Shown piece by piece: positions 50,151 to 60,000 of a DNA stretch of 60,000 nucleotides. The notes under the pieces are model-generated. The model was not told the origin of the DNA. It did not search any database and saw only the letters and a program-made list of their open reading frames with translations. The translations under genes and the position numbers were made by a program. The first letter of the stretch is position 1. Every line of letters starts with the position of its first letter. Source of the stretch: Lineus longissimus (lineage: Eukaryota; Nemertea; Pilidiophora; Heteronemertea; Lineidae); contig NC_088325.1 in assembly GCF_910592395.1 (NCBI RefSeq), forward strand, positions 13,520,109 through 13,580,108. Reading direction: 5' to 3'.

Positions 50151-51164
50151 GATGATGATGAAGAAGTATACATTGTATATGATGCAGGAGTGGAGAAAAA
50201 AAGTGAATCTCATCATGCCTGAAGGATGGAAATGGTTATGGCATGAAGCCACACATCAAGGGTATCGCTCTGTTTGGCAAACACATAAAAATAGCACCCT
50301 CCGGAGAAACACAACAGATGCTTTGGACATGTTTCATCACATCGAAGCTTCAACAAGGTTTTGCCAATTCACTGTTCCCGGAGGCTGTAAATGCCTACAG
50401 CTTGAAGCCACACCGAAACTGCATTTCCCCTTTGCCGTACACTGCCAAGTGACAGAGCCTCACAGGGACAGACAACAGATGCATTTGACATGATTCATCA
50501 CAGAAATTTTCTTTTTTCAAAGAGTGTGCATGCCCTCAAGGGTTTTCTGTATACTGTTATGAAAAGTTCCCCTTACTTTGCACCTCTGCAGGCTAGAAAT
50601 AGTTACAGCTTGACACCGCACTTATGATCGATCGATCATCAATGCCTGGGTATATGAACTGCAGGTGATTATACCAGCAGCTCGAAGAAGCAAGCTTTCG
50701 AACCTTTTTTTCCCCGCTACCAATCTACTCGGAGCCTGAAACAAAACTTTTTTTGCCTGACTCTCGGGAAAAAGTAACCGAGACGTTCCTGGCATTTTTG
50801 ATTCATTGCGAAACACAGCCCACTGATTAAGTGACTGCGATGAGGTGCTATGATGGTTCGGGCAGTGGTGGATTGTACATTTACTTCTGAGAGGGATCTG
50901 TACCTCGTCGCGGATTGAATCTTGGTGTTGCGTCCCATTTGAAGGACGGGGAATAGGCAGCAGTACCGAACTACTTACCTTCATAAGAAATGCAATGAGA
51001 ACCTCTGGAGATCTATGACCGTAAAAAATCAACTTGCGGCCCCCACGATAGACGTGCACCGCACCATCTCGCGTTATACCCTCTTTTGCAGCAATATCGG
51101 CATTTGCGAGGATGTCGACATAACCAATGGCGATGTCTCTGGTATGCATGACTTGTGCAGTCAT
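37717..51164 (-). CDS. Calsequestrin-like gene, copy B (exons 2-9; 5' partial)
   Basis: Eight minus-strand exons: 51164-50979, 49098-48993, 41914-41841, 41422-41336, 40026-39934, 38891-38736, 38149-38075, 37863-37717. They predict 307 residues plus stop. Lengths and phases of the first seven equal those of copy A exons 2-8, with 219 of 259 residues identical by hand count. The role by family is as for copy A (ER/SR lumenal calsequestrin). The first exon with the signal peptide was not found between 51165 and 60000, so intron 1 is at least 8.8 kb. The protein also lacks an acidic tail and is slightly basic over this part (34 acidic, 38 basic). All borders are GT/AG and no frame break is seen, so both copies look functional. 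Confidence 0.9.
38075..38149 (-). CDS. Copy B exon 8
   Basis: 25 codons between acceptor ATTACAG and donor GAT|GTAAGT. It differs from copy A at one residue (Gln to Glu) and keeps the VNITD sequon. Confidence 0.95.
38544..38717 (+). mobile_element. CAGT-ended short repeat, copy 1 (copy B intron 7)
   Basis: CAGTGATACCTCTCTCAGAAGG at one end and ATTAATAGAGAGGTTTTACT at the other, with several inward ACCTCTC/GGACA words. It is the reverse of the element at 44558. It ends just 14 bp before the copy B exon 7 donor. Confidence 0.65.
38736..38891 (-). CDS. Copy B exon 7
   Basis: 52 codons between acceptor ATTTTAG and donor ACA|GTAAGC. 46 of 52 residues equal copy A, including FFTLLKKLARANGENENIS and IVWIDPGP. 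Confidence 0.95.
39529..39899 (+). mobile_element. MITE family 1, copy 4 (copy B intron 6)
   Basis: Complete copy. The termini may extend to GGTAATAGCATTCCGCG...CGCGGAATGCTATTACC. Its right end lies 34 bp from the copy B exon 6 donor. Confidence 0.9.
39934..40026 (-). CDS. Copy B exon 6
   Basis: 31 codons between acceptor GTTGCAG and donor TGG|GTAGGT. SEIIDHIEANRRPILRKL matches the calsequestrin domain II C-terminal helix. A MITE ends only 34 bp beyond the exon boundary. Confidence 0.92.
40741..40980 (+). mobile_element. tRNA-derived SINE-like element
   Basis: A B-box-like GGGTTTGAACCC lies at 40799-40810, preceded by a candidate A-box region (GGTGGTGCACAGTACTTG). The body continues to AAGCGCTTTGGAACGGTCGG, a tail motif of the kind seen in many animal SINEs. 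It sits in copy B intron 5. The limits are approximate and the family is not identified. Confidence 0.6.
41336..41422 (-). CDS. Copy B exon 5
   Basis: 29 codons between acceptor TTTTCAG and donor AAT|GTGAGT. VAKPLKLKNIGTIHFYKPYE keeps the basic character seen in copy A; seven residues differ. Confidence 0.92.
41583..41611. repeat. Microsatellite (CAT)n
   Basis: About nine CAT units in copy B intron 4, between exons 4 and 5. Confidence 0.95.
41841..41914 (-). CDS. Copy B exon 4
   Basis: 74 bp completing the split Gly codon. Two of 25 residues differ from copy A (Leu to Phe, Thr to Ala). The similarity extends a few bases into both flanking introns (CCTGAAATGATA on the + strand). Confidence 0.93.
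41986..42394. mobile_element. Inverted-repeat element with internal 83-bp tandem array
   Basis: TTCATAAAGGGCGTTTA at the left mirrors TAAACGCCCTTATGAA at the right. The space between is filled almost wholly by the four-unit array listed separately. The composition suggests a non-autonomous transposon that carries its own tandem repeat. It lies in copy B intron 3 close to exon 4. Confidence 0.65.
42026..42354. repeat. Tandem repeat, 83 bp x 4
   Basis: Units start at 42026, 42109, 42192 and 42275 with AACTTCTCTCTA; each carries CAGGGCCTATTCATATTCTG and ATGAAGGACC(T/C)GAATCTG. Units differ by only a few bases, indicating recent expansion or homogenisation. Confidence 0.95.
44104..44474 (+). mobile_element. 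MITE family 1, copy 5 (copy B intron 3)
   Basis: Best preserved copy: both 17-bp ends, the TGACGTCACTGCAGCTGCTG block, GTCACGTGAC and CTATAAATAG are intact. It is nearly identical to copy 4. Confidence 0.9.
44558..44730 (-). mobile_element. CAGT-ended short repeat, copy 2 (copy B intron 3)
   Basis: CAGTAGAACCTCTCTATTAA at the left and TTAGTAGAGAGGC...AGGTTTCACTG at the right form imperfect inverted ends. The interior (TGACAAATGCTGTCC, GAGGTGTCCTGATTACAGAG) matches the reverse of 38544-38717. Non-coding MITE-like element. Confidence 0.65.
45501..45620 (+). mobile_element. Possible tRNA-Leu/Ser-like SINE fragment
   Basis: GGTCGGCTGAGTGGATCCAAGG resembles the A-box half of a tRNA-Leu or tRNA-Ser, and GGGGTTCGACTC at 45597-45608 resembles a B box. 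The boxes are about 85 bp apart, longer than in a functional tRNA, and no acceptor stem closes, so it is not called as a tRNA gene. Confidence 0.35.
45921..46364. repeat. Minisatellite, 34 bp x 13
   Basis: The unit begins CATCAAGGACTTGCTCCAAA and ends GGACCA; two main variants alternate (AAGGAACCTTGG and AAGACACCTTGG). The forward strand lacks stops in all three frames, giving overlapping open frames of up to 189 codons that are judged artefacts of the repeat. It lies in copy B intron 3. Confidence 0.96.
48993..49098 (-). CDS. Copy B exon 3
   Basis: 106 bp from acceptor ATGCAG to donor GTAAGT. LFGKPVTILESKSQKK and KVIGYFQEKN are shared with copy A; three residues differ. Confidence 0.93.
50082..50160. 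repeat. Microsatellite (GAT)n
   Basis: About 25 trinucleotides with one GAA interruption near the end. Poly-Met and poly-Ile open frames across it are artefacts. Copy B intron 2. Confidence 0.98.
50979..51164 (-). CDS. Copy B exon 2
   Basis: 62 codons between acceptor ATTTCAG and donor AAG|GTAAGT. It shares IGYVDIL, HVYRGGR and YGHRSPEVLIAFL with copy A; 14 of 62 residues differ, the most of the 3'-complete internal exons by count. The upstream reading frame closes in the intron, so the Met at the exon start is not an initiator. Confidence 0.92.
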
Positions 51165-52324
51165 CTGAAATGACAGAAATCAACTTTTAACATCTTAATG
51201 AAGAAATTGAGATTTCTCTTAGTGCCGCCAATCCGACGTCAGCTATTTCATTTTTCCAAATTCTCCCTGAAATTAAAAGGAAATGTATTTCTTTAGTACA
51301 ATTCTGGAGTCAATGGTATCCCAGGCTATGATTCTGTATCTCTGCAAGTCTGTTCTACTACACTACAGAAGGTCAATTACGATTCCAACCAAAGACCCAA
51401 TCTTTTCAGACGGGACTCATCTCTCCGAGCTCTCTCATAAGAACTTTGCAATAGGTGTTACTAATGAGCAAAGCAATGGTACTCCAATTCCCTATTACAC
51501 CGAAATGAAAGTTATATGACGAGGAGAAACGGCATTCGCGTATCATACGGTGTGAACAACTCACAGATATCTGTTATTTCACGGTGGCGTAGCTCTATTA
51601 CGCTCAGATGGTTCACGTAATTAATCACATATTGGTCCCATCTTGCAGAACTGGTACACTAATTGGCGGCTGTTACTTAGAGGTGTTCACACCCTCATTC
51701 TGGCTCTTGGTGTTGATGTTTTCGTTACAATGTTCGCACAGGCCTGAAAAAGGTACGCGCCTTACGGCGCCATCTAAAGGGATGCAAGTCCATTTTCTCG
51801 TTTAAGATATTATGGCGACCTTGATGAAGTTTTAACTTGTCCAGAATGCCACCTAAAGAAAGGACCAGAGCATCGGTACCATAGGGCCAGAGGGAAGGAA
51901 AATGAACAAGGCATTTTTCACCTCAAATCACCCTCTTGTGCTGTAACCACCATCGGCAACAAGCAAGATTGACTAATGTTGCACAACCAAGTGGAAACCA
52001 CCGTAATGTTGACAACACCGCAGGCAAATTAGCGTGGCTTTTTCCTCCCTCCAAACCATGGAAACTGATTGAGAAATGTATTGGATCATTGCGCCAATTT
52101 GTTCCATCAGGAGTAGCGATTTTGTTTGTGTTATAAGATCGCGTATTAGGCACCTGATGCTGATATTGTGGTGGGAGGCGGTTGATGGTGCTCAGAAATT
52201 GGACGTGCACTATGACAGTTAATGCTGGTCTTTTGCCCACACGGACTCCACTCAGCTTCATCAAGGAATGTTCACCAAGACAGGAGCCGACATCCGAAAT
52301 GCAAATCAATTTGTTGACGTCAGC

Positions 52325-52560
52325 TAAAAGGATGCAAATGATACTGATGGGCAACAACGCATTTGCAAAATACAACTTGATGGCCGTTCAGCGTGACATC
52401 CTCCATCGAGACTCGCTACATCCCTAATCAGTAAATGGATCGGCAATCAAATGTAACAATCGTCTGCTACGAGGCCGGGTAACAGTCGCGATCGTTTAAT
52501 TGTTTGAGCCTGATCTGCTGGTAAGCTACAGCGCTTCGTTAAATACAGGTAGTTGATTAG
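52325..52560. other. Intron 1 block of copy B shared with copy A
   Basis: AAATACAACTTGATGGCCG, CCTCCATCGAGACTCGC, AATCAGTAAATGG, CGTTTAATTGTTTGAG and CAGCGCTTCGTTAAATAC in the same order as 23395-23945. It lies about 1.2 kb upstream of exon 2 of copy B, and the A block about 2.3 kb upstream of exon 2 of copy A. Confidence 0.75.
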
Positions 52561-54168
52561 AAACTGACAGCACTAATAGCAGGCATCAATCTTGGTTGGG
52601 TTGGGTTGTGTTGTAGCTTGTAGTTAAGACAATGTCTCAACGCAAAAGTGTCCTCCGTTGGAGTCTGTATCGAAATGGTGGCAAAACCATTTGATTTCGA
52701 GTGACAGGAAGGACCGACTTTCCATCACGTGAACAGAGCAAACAGTGATCAAAACCAGGCCTAGTCAAGAATTCAATGATGATGACAGGCCCTTTTCAAA
52801 GTGCTGAATGGCACTTTTTAAAATCCTGCACGAAAGAGTCTGAGCCATTTTTACATTCCCTTTGGAATTGCAGCTCCGATGACAGTTCCTTTTCACAGCC
52901 AATGTAATGACCAACGCCACTGAAAATGCCAGACATTCCCATCACAAAATTCAAATACAACCCATCAATGAATCCATGTAAACACATTGATTTACATTGT
53001 CACCGATAGCAACATACATCTGTTGCTAGGCGACCAGGAAAATGAGGTGTTAGATTTATCTGATCTGTCCCGATGTTCAAGTGTCAAACCGATCACAGGT
53101 GCCTGACAAATTAGCATGATTTTGAGATGATGAATACCCATTAGACCGCGCAATGGCTGGCGAGGCCAATTTCAATTTCATCACGTAGCTTGGCAGCAGG
53201 CTTTTCCGTTTAAGGGACGTGATCCCACTCCCAGCCCATCACACCCCTGAAATATCCTGTAGGAGAGTTGTTCCTTACTTCCAATTTTACAGGAATAAGT
53301 GGTATGGAGAGTGGTTAAGTTTCATGGTAGTTAAAAACAAAACTCTGGCTGCATGAGTTCAATTAAATCCTGAAACCTAACTACATCGCTAGGAACGATT
53401 TCGATTGGAATCTACGTCCCTTAGAGTAAATATCGCATGTTAAAATACCATCAGGGCTCTTTAATAGCTCCATTAAAATGATAGTCATATTATGTGCATA
53501 AAAATTGCGCTTAAATCGGCTAAAATTTCATGTCAGAAAACCCAACTTAATGAGAAATAATAACTCACATCATCGAATGAAATTTAAACTGCGTCATTAG
53601 AACTTTTGATTTGAATGCGATTCCCAAGGTAGTACCTCTAATGAGTTGCTAAATTTTTATGAATTATCACATGACTTTCGGATGAGTTGACGGCCCTAAT
53701 GGAGGATTTAAAGGAGTGATGTTCGCTCTGAGTAATTGGGAGAGAAACTCGAGACCGCCAAGGGAGAAAAAAGAAAATCCCTTCTGTAACTGAGTGATTA
53801 ATCTTGTCGTTTTTGCAAGATTGTCAATTTCATGTCAATCGTTTTTCACGCAAATTTATTACAAGATAATAGAATTTTGTGAAAAAATGACAGCTCCTTT
53901 ATCGGAGACAGAAAGGCAATGCCAATGGGAGAAACAAAAAATAGATTGGAAAACTATCCGGAGAAGTATATTTTTTTACGTGCAGGATATCTATTGAGAA
54001 TCATTTTGCAAATTGACGATGACAAGTTTATGGCACCGATGACGATAGTTTGTCAATAGCGACAAAAAAAGACACTCGTGGAATTCTCCAACCATCTTCA
54101 CCGGCTGACATTCTCTAAGCGCGGCTCAAAATACGCGGTCTGTCCATAGGATACCCACACTGAAGAGT

Positions 54169-54382
54169 ATCAACAGTTGCCGCCATTTCCCAATCAACAG
54201 TTGCCGCTTTTTCCCCCATCAACAGTGGCCACAATTTCCCCATCAACAGTTGCCGCTATTTCCCAATCAACAGTTGCCGCTATTTCCCCATCAACAGTGG
54301 CCACAATTTTCCCATCAACAGTTGCCGCTATTCCCCAATCAACAGTTGCCGCTATTTCCCCGTCAACGGTTGCCGCTATTTC
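54169..54382. repeat. Minisatellite, 24 bp x about 9
   Basis: The unit is ATCAACAGTTGCCGCTATTT followed by four C; a variant with GTGGCCACAATTT appears twice. As the period is a multiple of 3, one frame reads an eight-residue repeat (STVAAISP). No start context, splice signal or family supports a gene. Confidence 0.93.
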
Positions 54383-55309
54383 TAAAGATGATTGCCACCC
54401 TGATCAACCTCGACAAGCGCAACATTTGATCGGTCAAGACAGGATCGATGACACCACACGATGTTTCCATCTCTGAGAGCATTATTGAACAAACACTCAT
54501 CGTTAACAAGATTGTCATATTTACGGAACATCATGGCAGTAATTCAACGATTGATTCTCGACGCCAGTTTATATGCCACGAGCGCCAGCTGAGCATGTTT
54601 TCGGATGGTTCCATCACGTTTATCACAAAAGCTATGAAAGACGTCTAAAAATCAATTCGTAATTTACACGACCATCTGCCGGAGACCGTGAATTTCACAG
54701 CGAAAGGAAGAATTCTCGAGATAGACCGGCCAGCACTATCAATAATTACAGCGTCCCTGTAAAGAGGGGAGTTCTTGGCTGTCAAAAGATAGACTCTTAC
54801 ATACTGACTGCATACATCACAGCATGTATAGGTACAGCGCCTTCTATGCCAGAACTCTGTTACTATCACTCGTGCCAGCCTGGCGTTATCATGAGACTCT
54901 TCTTTAAGTCGCATTTGAAAACGAAGATACAGAAGACTTTAGGACCATGAAGGGTTAATCAGAGATTCTGTAGACTTTTCGTGAGTACAAAAAGCTAAAT
55001 ATTCAATCAAAACGACCCCACAAAAATCAATAGAATTGTCGCCAGAAAAAAATATGTTTAAAATTTGAAAATCATTTGATTAAGAACTACTAAGTGGAAT
55101 TTCCTTCATATTAGTGAAGCCATCATTCAATTTGACACGAAATCCAATAATACCATGTTAGAGTCTAATCCATTTGTCGCTCTGAAAAAATTAAGTGGTT
55201 GAACTTGTCAAAATTTGATTTACGGAACTAATTCCTCGGTAGTGCTTTGATTGGTGTGAGTATAACGGTTGGAAAGATACTTTTTGAAAGGGTTTTTACA
55301 AAGATTTTT

Positions 55310-55580
55310 TAGGCGGGTGCCGTGGATCCCGACTTTGCAATGGTGCACCTGTTTGTGTGTCCCTGTGACCCTGAGGGCTACGCTGGCAGAAGCCCCGGCT
55401 CCTGGGAGGTCCAACCATGCCAGACAGATCTTAGGCTTAGGTCGGGACCAAAGTTGGATCCAAGCGTTGGTGATGGCGCTTCAAGGAGGCAGCCCCTCCA
55501 CATCTACAGGGTAGCTATGGGCCAACAACTCATTCCGTTGCTATACAGAGTCACAGAAGCGAGAACCAGAACTACTTAGC
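55310..55580 (+). other. GC-rich block of unknown origin
   Basis: Clearly richer in G+C than the surrounding intron-like sequence, with two overlapping open frames of 81-85 codons (55269-55514, 55322-55579). No recognised domain. It may be a fragment of a transposon coding region; the frame and identity are unsupported. Confidence 0.3.
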
Positions 55581-56874
55581 TCTTAGAGGAGTCATGATCA
55601 AGCACTCCATCCACGAAAACGCCACCGTGTTCCGATCCTCTCATGTGCAAACGGCAGGCCAAAAACAACATCTGAAGTCGTTCCCTTCATGAAGCATGCT
55701 TTAGCTTTATAGGAGTTTTAAACATCTCGTGCGTTGGGAATATCAAGCTAATGGTAGAAATTGGAAAAAAGCGGCTACTGAAATGGGATGCTTCTAGATT
55801 AATGACAAAACCGTCTGCATAATCTTCGAGTTAGTTTATAACGGTTCCCTGCGTGGCGATGCAATCTGTCGGATGCAACATCTATCATACGAGCTGGCTC
55901 GGCTTATTAAAAGTGATCTAATTCTTAATGGTTTAACTGGTAATGCTAGAATTGAATCTCAGGAGTCGTTCCTGCTATCAAAGTGTGCTCTAAACAACTA
56001 CAATAATGTCAACACTCCTTCAAATGCATCCGTTTTTATTTGGCCTACAGCCTTTTGGAGCGATGACATTGTACTTTTTTCAGTCATAACATCACAGTGC
56101 GATTGCATACATATGTATTAGTTCTCTTCTTCAATTGTACGAAGCGGGCATGTCATCTCCAAGATGTTTTATCGGGATTAATTTTCCCGACTCCGATGAG
56201 GAGAAATGTCCAGGGAACCATCAAACATCTGCGCCGAGATGTGACTTGGACAAGATGTTTTGAACGATTTGGTCGATACTGGCTGAGGGTAATGCCGCCC
56301 GAACTGATAAAAATGCACGATGTCTGGATTCAAATCAATGTCGGCTGGGATCAGGTTGTCCGAGGTCATGGGTTGAGCAGCCAGATATACACATACTCAG
56401 TGACATACTTTATATACATGGAGAATACATGGAGAATATTGGATGATGGCCCAGTGGCTGATAGATCCATTGTCCAGAGCTGGCGCAATCAAGAAAGTGA
56501 AGAATGCATTGTTGCCCAAGTGAAACAAATTGGCCTCCACAATATTCTTGATAGAGTGGGTAAGAACAAACCTTCCCGATAAATGACAAGTAAGAGCATA
56601 CAAATGGTACGAATATGGATTCAGGAGATTAGCTATTCTATCCGACGCCTGCCTGACGGGGATATAGCAAGTTCATCAGATCGTTGGTATTACAACGCAA
56701 ATGTCTGTGGGTAGCAATGCCAAATGTATAGCACATTGTCTAATAGGATTGGCTTGATGTGTGTGCGGATGCAGAGTAAACGTCTGGCATTGGCAGAGAC
56801 CATATTCAGAAAAACAATAGAATTAACTCTTGTTAGCTAGGAACAGATAAATATTTGCCTGAAAGCCTCCATAC

Positions 56875-57017
56875 ACCAATAAACCCAATTGGGGTAAAAC
56901 CGTACTGGCACATTAGAACTCTCCTGCTGCCGCCTTCGAGGAGGACTATTCCGTGGAGAATCACACCTCCAAGGAAGAGAGATTGCTGAAGAAGAAGAAG
57001 TAGAAAAAGAAGAAGTT
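56875..57017 (+). mobile_element. Retroelement-like 3' end, copy 3
   Basis: CACCAATAAACCCAATT, GTACTGGCACATTAGAAC, CCGCCTTCGAGGAGGACTAT and ACCTCCAAGGAAGAGAG, with a GAAGAAGAAGAAG tail. It is the longest copy of the family in this window. Confidence 0.55.
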
Positions 57018-57177
57018 GTGTTTACCCTGTCGAACAACCTTGGCAATATGCAGCCCAGTTCCTTGCCTCATTCCCCAGAGCTGAACCCATCCTAATCATC
57101 CTAGCATGAGCGCATATTCATACTATTCCCCCATGGACCATCAGCGACGGAATAGACCACATTTGTCTTGATTACCG

Positions 57178-57715
57178 CCCCAAAACTTTCCTCCGTGGAC
57201 CAACGGGTGTGATCAGACTCGATGATGTTATAATGACATCAAATACCGGCTGTATCTATTCATTTGGCTGGGACATGTGTTTTTTTTAGGCCAGGGAAGT
57301 CTCCACTGGGATATTAGATAAGGTCTGCTGGACAACTGCCCACCGCTCAATTAATGTCACCAACTCCCCTTTGTGGACCGGCGAGTGTGATGAGACTCAA
57401 TGATGGTTTAATGACATCAAATACCAACTGTATATATTCATTTGGCTGGGACAGTATGTTTTTCAGACCAGCGAAGTCTGCACTACTATAGGACGTAGAT
57501 AAGGTCTGCTGGACAACTGCCCAGCCACAAATTTTCCTTCGTGAACAGACTCTATGATGTTATAACGACATCAACTACGTGTATACCGCGTGTTTCTATT
57601 CATTTGCCTCAAACAACAGATGCCTGTATAGACGTGGATGGTTGTACAGGGAGGTTAGGGAGTGCGTTTACAGTAACAAAAGGTAGACTGTTGGACGACT
57701 GCCCTGGTTTTGTAA
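57178..57715. repeat. Diverged tandem repeat, three units of about 170-182 bp
   Basis: Each unit runs from CTTT/TTCCTCCGTGGACC-like sequence through ATGATGTTATAATGACATCA, TATTCATTTGGCTGGGACA and AAGGTCTGCTGGACAACTGCC. The third unit is most changed. Confidence 0.75.
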
Positions 57716-60000
57716 AGGTGGCGGAGAGAATCACTTCGCCCCATTCCATTTTAATTTCATTGCAATCTTTTCCCCAGCCCAAACGAATCCACAAAAGCAA
57801 TTCAGCTCCAGCTCTTTGGCTTCAAATCCCCGTCTTATGAATTTTTCATAGCTTCATGAACGAGTCGATTCTCATGCATATTTCTCATTTAAAAGCGATT
57901 AATCCGTTCAAATGTGAGAATTGGGAATAGGGTACAGCTTGCTCATATTTTCTTCATAATGTGAAGTTGATTTCTCCCAAGGATTAATTGTATATCAACT
58001 GCAAATTTTGTGCACATTACAAGTGATTTCAATCTCACTAAGACGTACAGTGCACACATACTGTGCATTTTTACTGTTAACGGCCTCACTGCTTGCATGG
58101 CATGAAAAATCTTTGAAAATGACCATTAAATTTTGAAAGTTACACAATCTTTGAAATTAGCCAGGAATTAGAGACAGCTATCTCTGAATCTTGGAATCCT
58201 GGGCCCGCACCTGTGGCCTACTATTGTTATCCAGAATGAAGCTTTGACGTATCACAGTGAATGTTCTGCTTTAACAACAATATGACTAGATGAAGAAGGA
58301 TTGATATTATCCCCCTTGGAATTGACTTGTTGCTTGATGTAAGATTGTATTTTTGTCACGTCTTGAGCAGACATCATGGGATGCATCATTTATCATAAAT
58401 TCCCTCCAGGACGAAGTCTTTCAAAACAAGAACTGGTGAAAGTGCCGTCTCAAGTCAGGCATTGGTACAGAAGTGAGCGGCCGCGGTGGTAAAGTTGCTG
58501 GGGTTTCTGGCTGTTCATCCACCCCTTCTTTGATATACCACTGAACCTTACAAAAGTGCTTTTGTATCTTTCGTGGTGTTTACGAGATTGCAAAGTGTTT
58601 GATCTCATAGCGAGTTCTCGAGGGAAACATGTAGAAATTGGCCATGAATCTATTAAGAAGAACAAAGAAGGCTCCTTGCGATAAAAAAATATTAGACCAA
58701 GCCAAACCTTTTATTCAATTACTCGTAATTTGTCAAATCAGGAGAGAAAAAAATCCGTTTGACCACGAAGACACGAGAAATTACCCGGTGTTGAAATAGG
58801 CAGATAGTAGGATGTTCCCCCATCATCTTGGATCTTTGAGAAAAACAATGAAAAACATGCACAATATCAAAGAAAAGAAGAAAACCCCGAGAATAATTTC
58901 TAGTTACAGGGTTCTGTTATGTCACTATACTATATTGTCTTGACAATAACAAAACCCTTACCCAATATTTGATGACAACATTCTCTGTGTGTCAATATTA
59001 CTAAAGTTCAAACTTTCTGCCTTCCCTAGTGCAACATCAAAGATGTCATATTTAAACTTGCAGACATTATTACTGCTCTAACTGAACAAAGGTCTAAGAG
59101 CAAGGATCAAACACTTTCCGACATCATTACCGACCAAAAGCACTTTGGTGAATTACTAATAAGGAAGGAGAACCTGAACTGAGGGATACAAGCGTTTTAA
59201 AGTAATGGTGTTTGTCAGGCAATCTGAAGTCCATCAATATTGCATTACAAGTCTCGTTAGGCCCATCTTCAAATACCGAGTCAGCTGCATGCTCCTCCCT
59301 TGGCACACATCACTGACCTTGGGGTAAATCACTCCATTTAATAAAGGAACCTCATAGCCTAGTGGGTAATTTACTGAAACTAAAAAGTTTTGATTTTTCT
59401 ATATCTGTCTAGACAACGGCATTGCTGAGATTTATATTTAGTGCGTATTTACACAATTACAAATTTCCAAATTCGAATTCAGTTTTGAAATTTTTAACAA
59501 ACATAGCAGGCCTTTAATGCAGAAAGCAATCTGCGAATCGATCAAGTAAATCCATAACGCTGAGACTTTAACCAGCAGACTAAGCGACTCATCTTACCTC
59601 TCTATCATTCTCGAATGAACTCGGATCATGTTCATTTACCCTGCAGCAAGGATTTCTACTTCTCAGCTCAAAAGAGTGCCTTCAATGGACTTTTTGCTCA
59701 AAGTCCAATATTCCTCCAGAGATGTCGAAGAGCAGCAAAGTAGAACATCACCGACTGCATGAACACGAACGTTGAAGAAGAAAGAGAGGTAGAAAATTCT
59801 TGTGAAGAAGAAGCGATTCTCCATGGCATCTTTTTTCTCTTCTATAGATTAGATTTTTAGAGATATCAAGGTGTAAACGTCTTTGACCTTCCTATTCCTC
59901 AAAGGCTATGCTAGCGTGCATTTTATCTCTTTTTGATGTTTTGATTGAAAGTGCAATATATTTTCACTTGGGAGTCGTCAGGGAATCTCCTGTGAGTTCA

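Larger units (their letters stand above)
51165..60000. other. Copy B intron 1 (part)
   Basis: No exon resembling copy A exon 1 was found. Besides the elements listed separately, 52600-54100, 55600-56800 and 57850-60000 show no feature I can name; GAAGAAGAAAGAGAGG and GTGAAGAAGAAG near 59773-59812 may be another retroelement tail. Confidence 0.5.

Noticed and set aside
49785-50493. Frames with poly-Ile (minus) and poly-Met (plus) runs
   Set aside because: They cross the (GAT)n microsatellite and have no other support.

Overview
This is a eukaryotic, intron-rich, repeat-rich window, most likely from a bilaterian invertebrate, probably marine. The evidence is long introns with GT...AG borders, C2H2 zinc fingers joined by TGERP-type linkers, many short inverted-repeat DNA elements, tRNA-derived SINE-like sequence and minisatellites. 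The exact phylum cannot be read from the sequence.

Layout. (1) Positions 1-1145 (+): the last coding part of a C2H2 zinc-finger gene, open at its 5' end, with a 3' UTR and poly(A) signal near 1618. (2) Positions 1169-3075: intergenic sequence holding a 126-bp palindrome, a 464-bp long-TIR element with an 8-bp target duplication, and a 137-bp tandem duplication. (3) Positions 3597-35929 (-): a complete nine-exon calsequestrin-like gene ('copy A'), rebuilt here from splice sites and reading phase; it predicts 421 residues. (4) Positions 37717-51164 (-): exons 2-9 of a second, tandem calsequestrin-like gene ('copy B'). Its first exon was not found and probably lies beyond position 60000. The seven internal exons of A and B have identical lengths (186, 106, 74, 87, 93, 156, 75 bp) and phases, and the proteins are about 85% identical over exons 2-8 by hand count. 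Copy A converges tail-to-tail with the zinc-finger gene.

Most of the remaining sequence is intronic. It holds five copies of a ~370-bp MITE (6511, 18931, 29008, 39529, 44104), a 5'-truncated LINE with an 11-bp target duplication (15851-16260), three copies of a retroelement-like 3' end with GAA-rich tails, several short TIR families, and minisatellites of 23, 24, 34 and 83 bp.

The main biological point is the paralogue pair. Both proteins keep the three-thioredoxin-fold plan of calsequestrin but lack the Asp-rich tail. Over exons 2-9 they are close to charge-neutral (A: 37 acidic, 38 basic; B: 34 acidic, 38 basic, counted by hand), whereas classical calsequestrins are strongly acidic. They may therefore not be high-capacity calcium buffers. 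Copy A also carries a decayed second copy of exon 3, and the first introns of A and B share a non-coding block.
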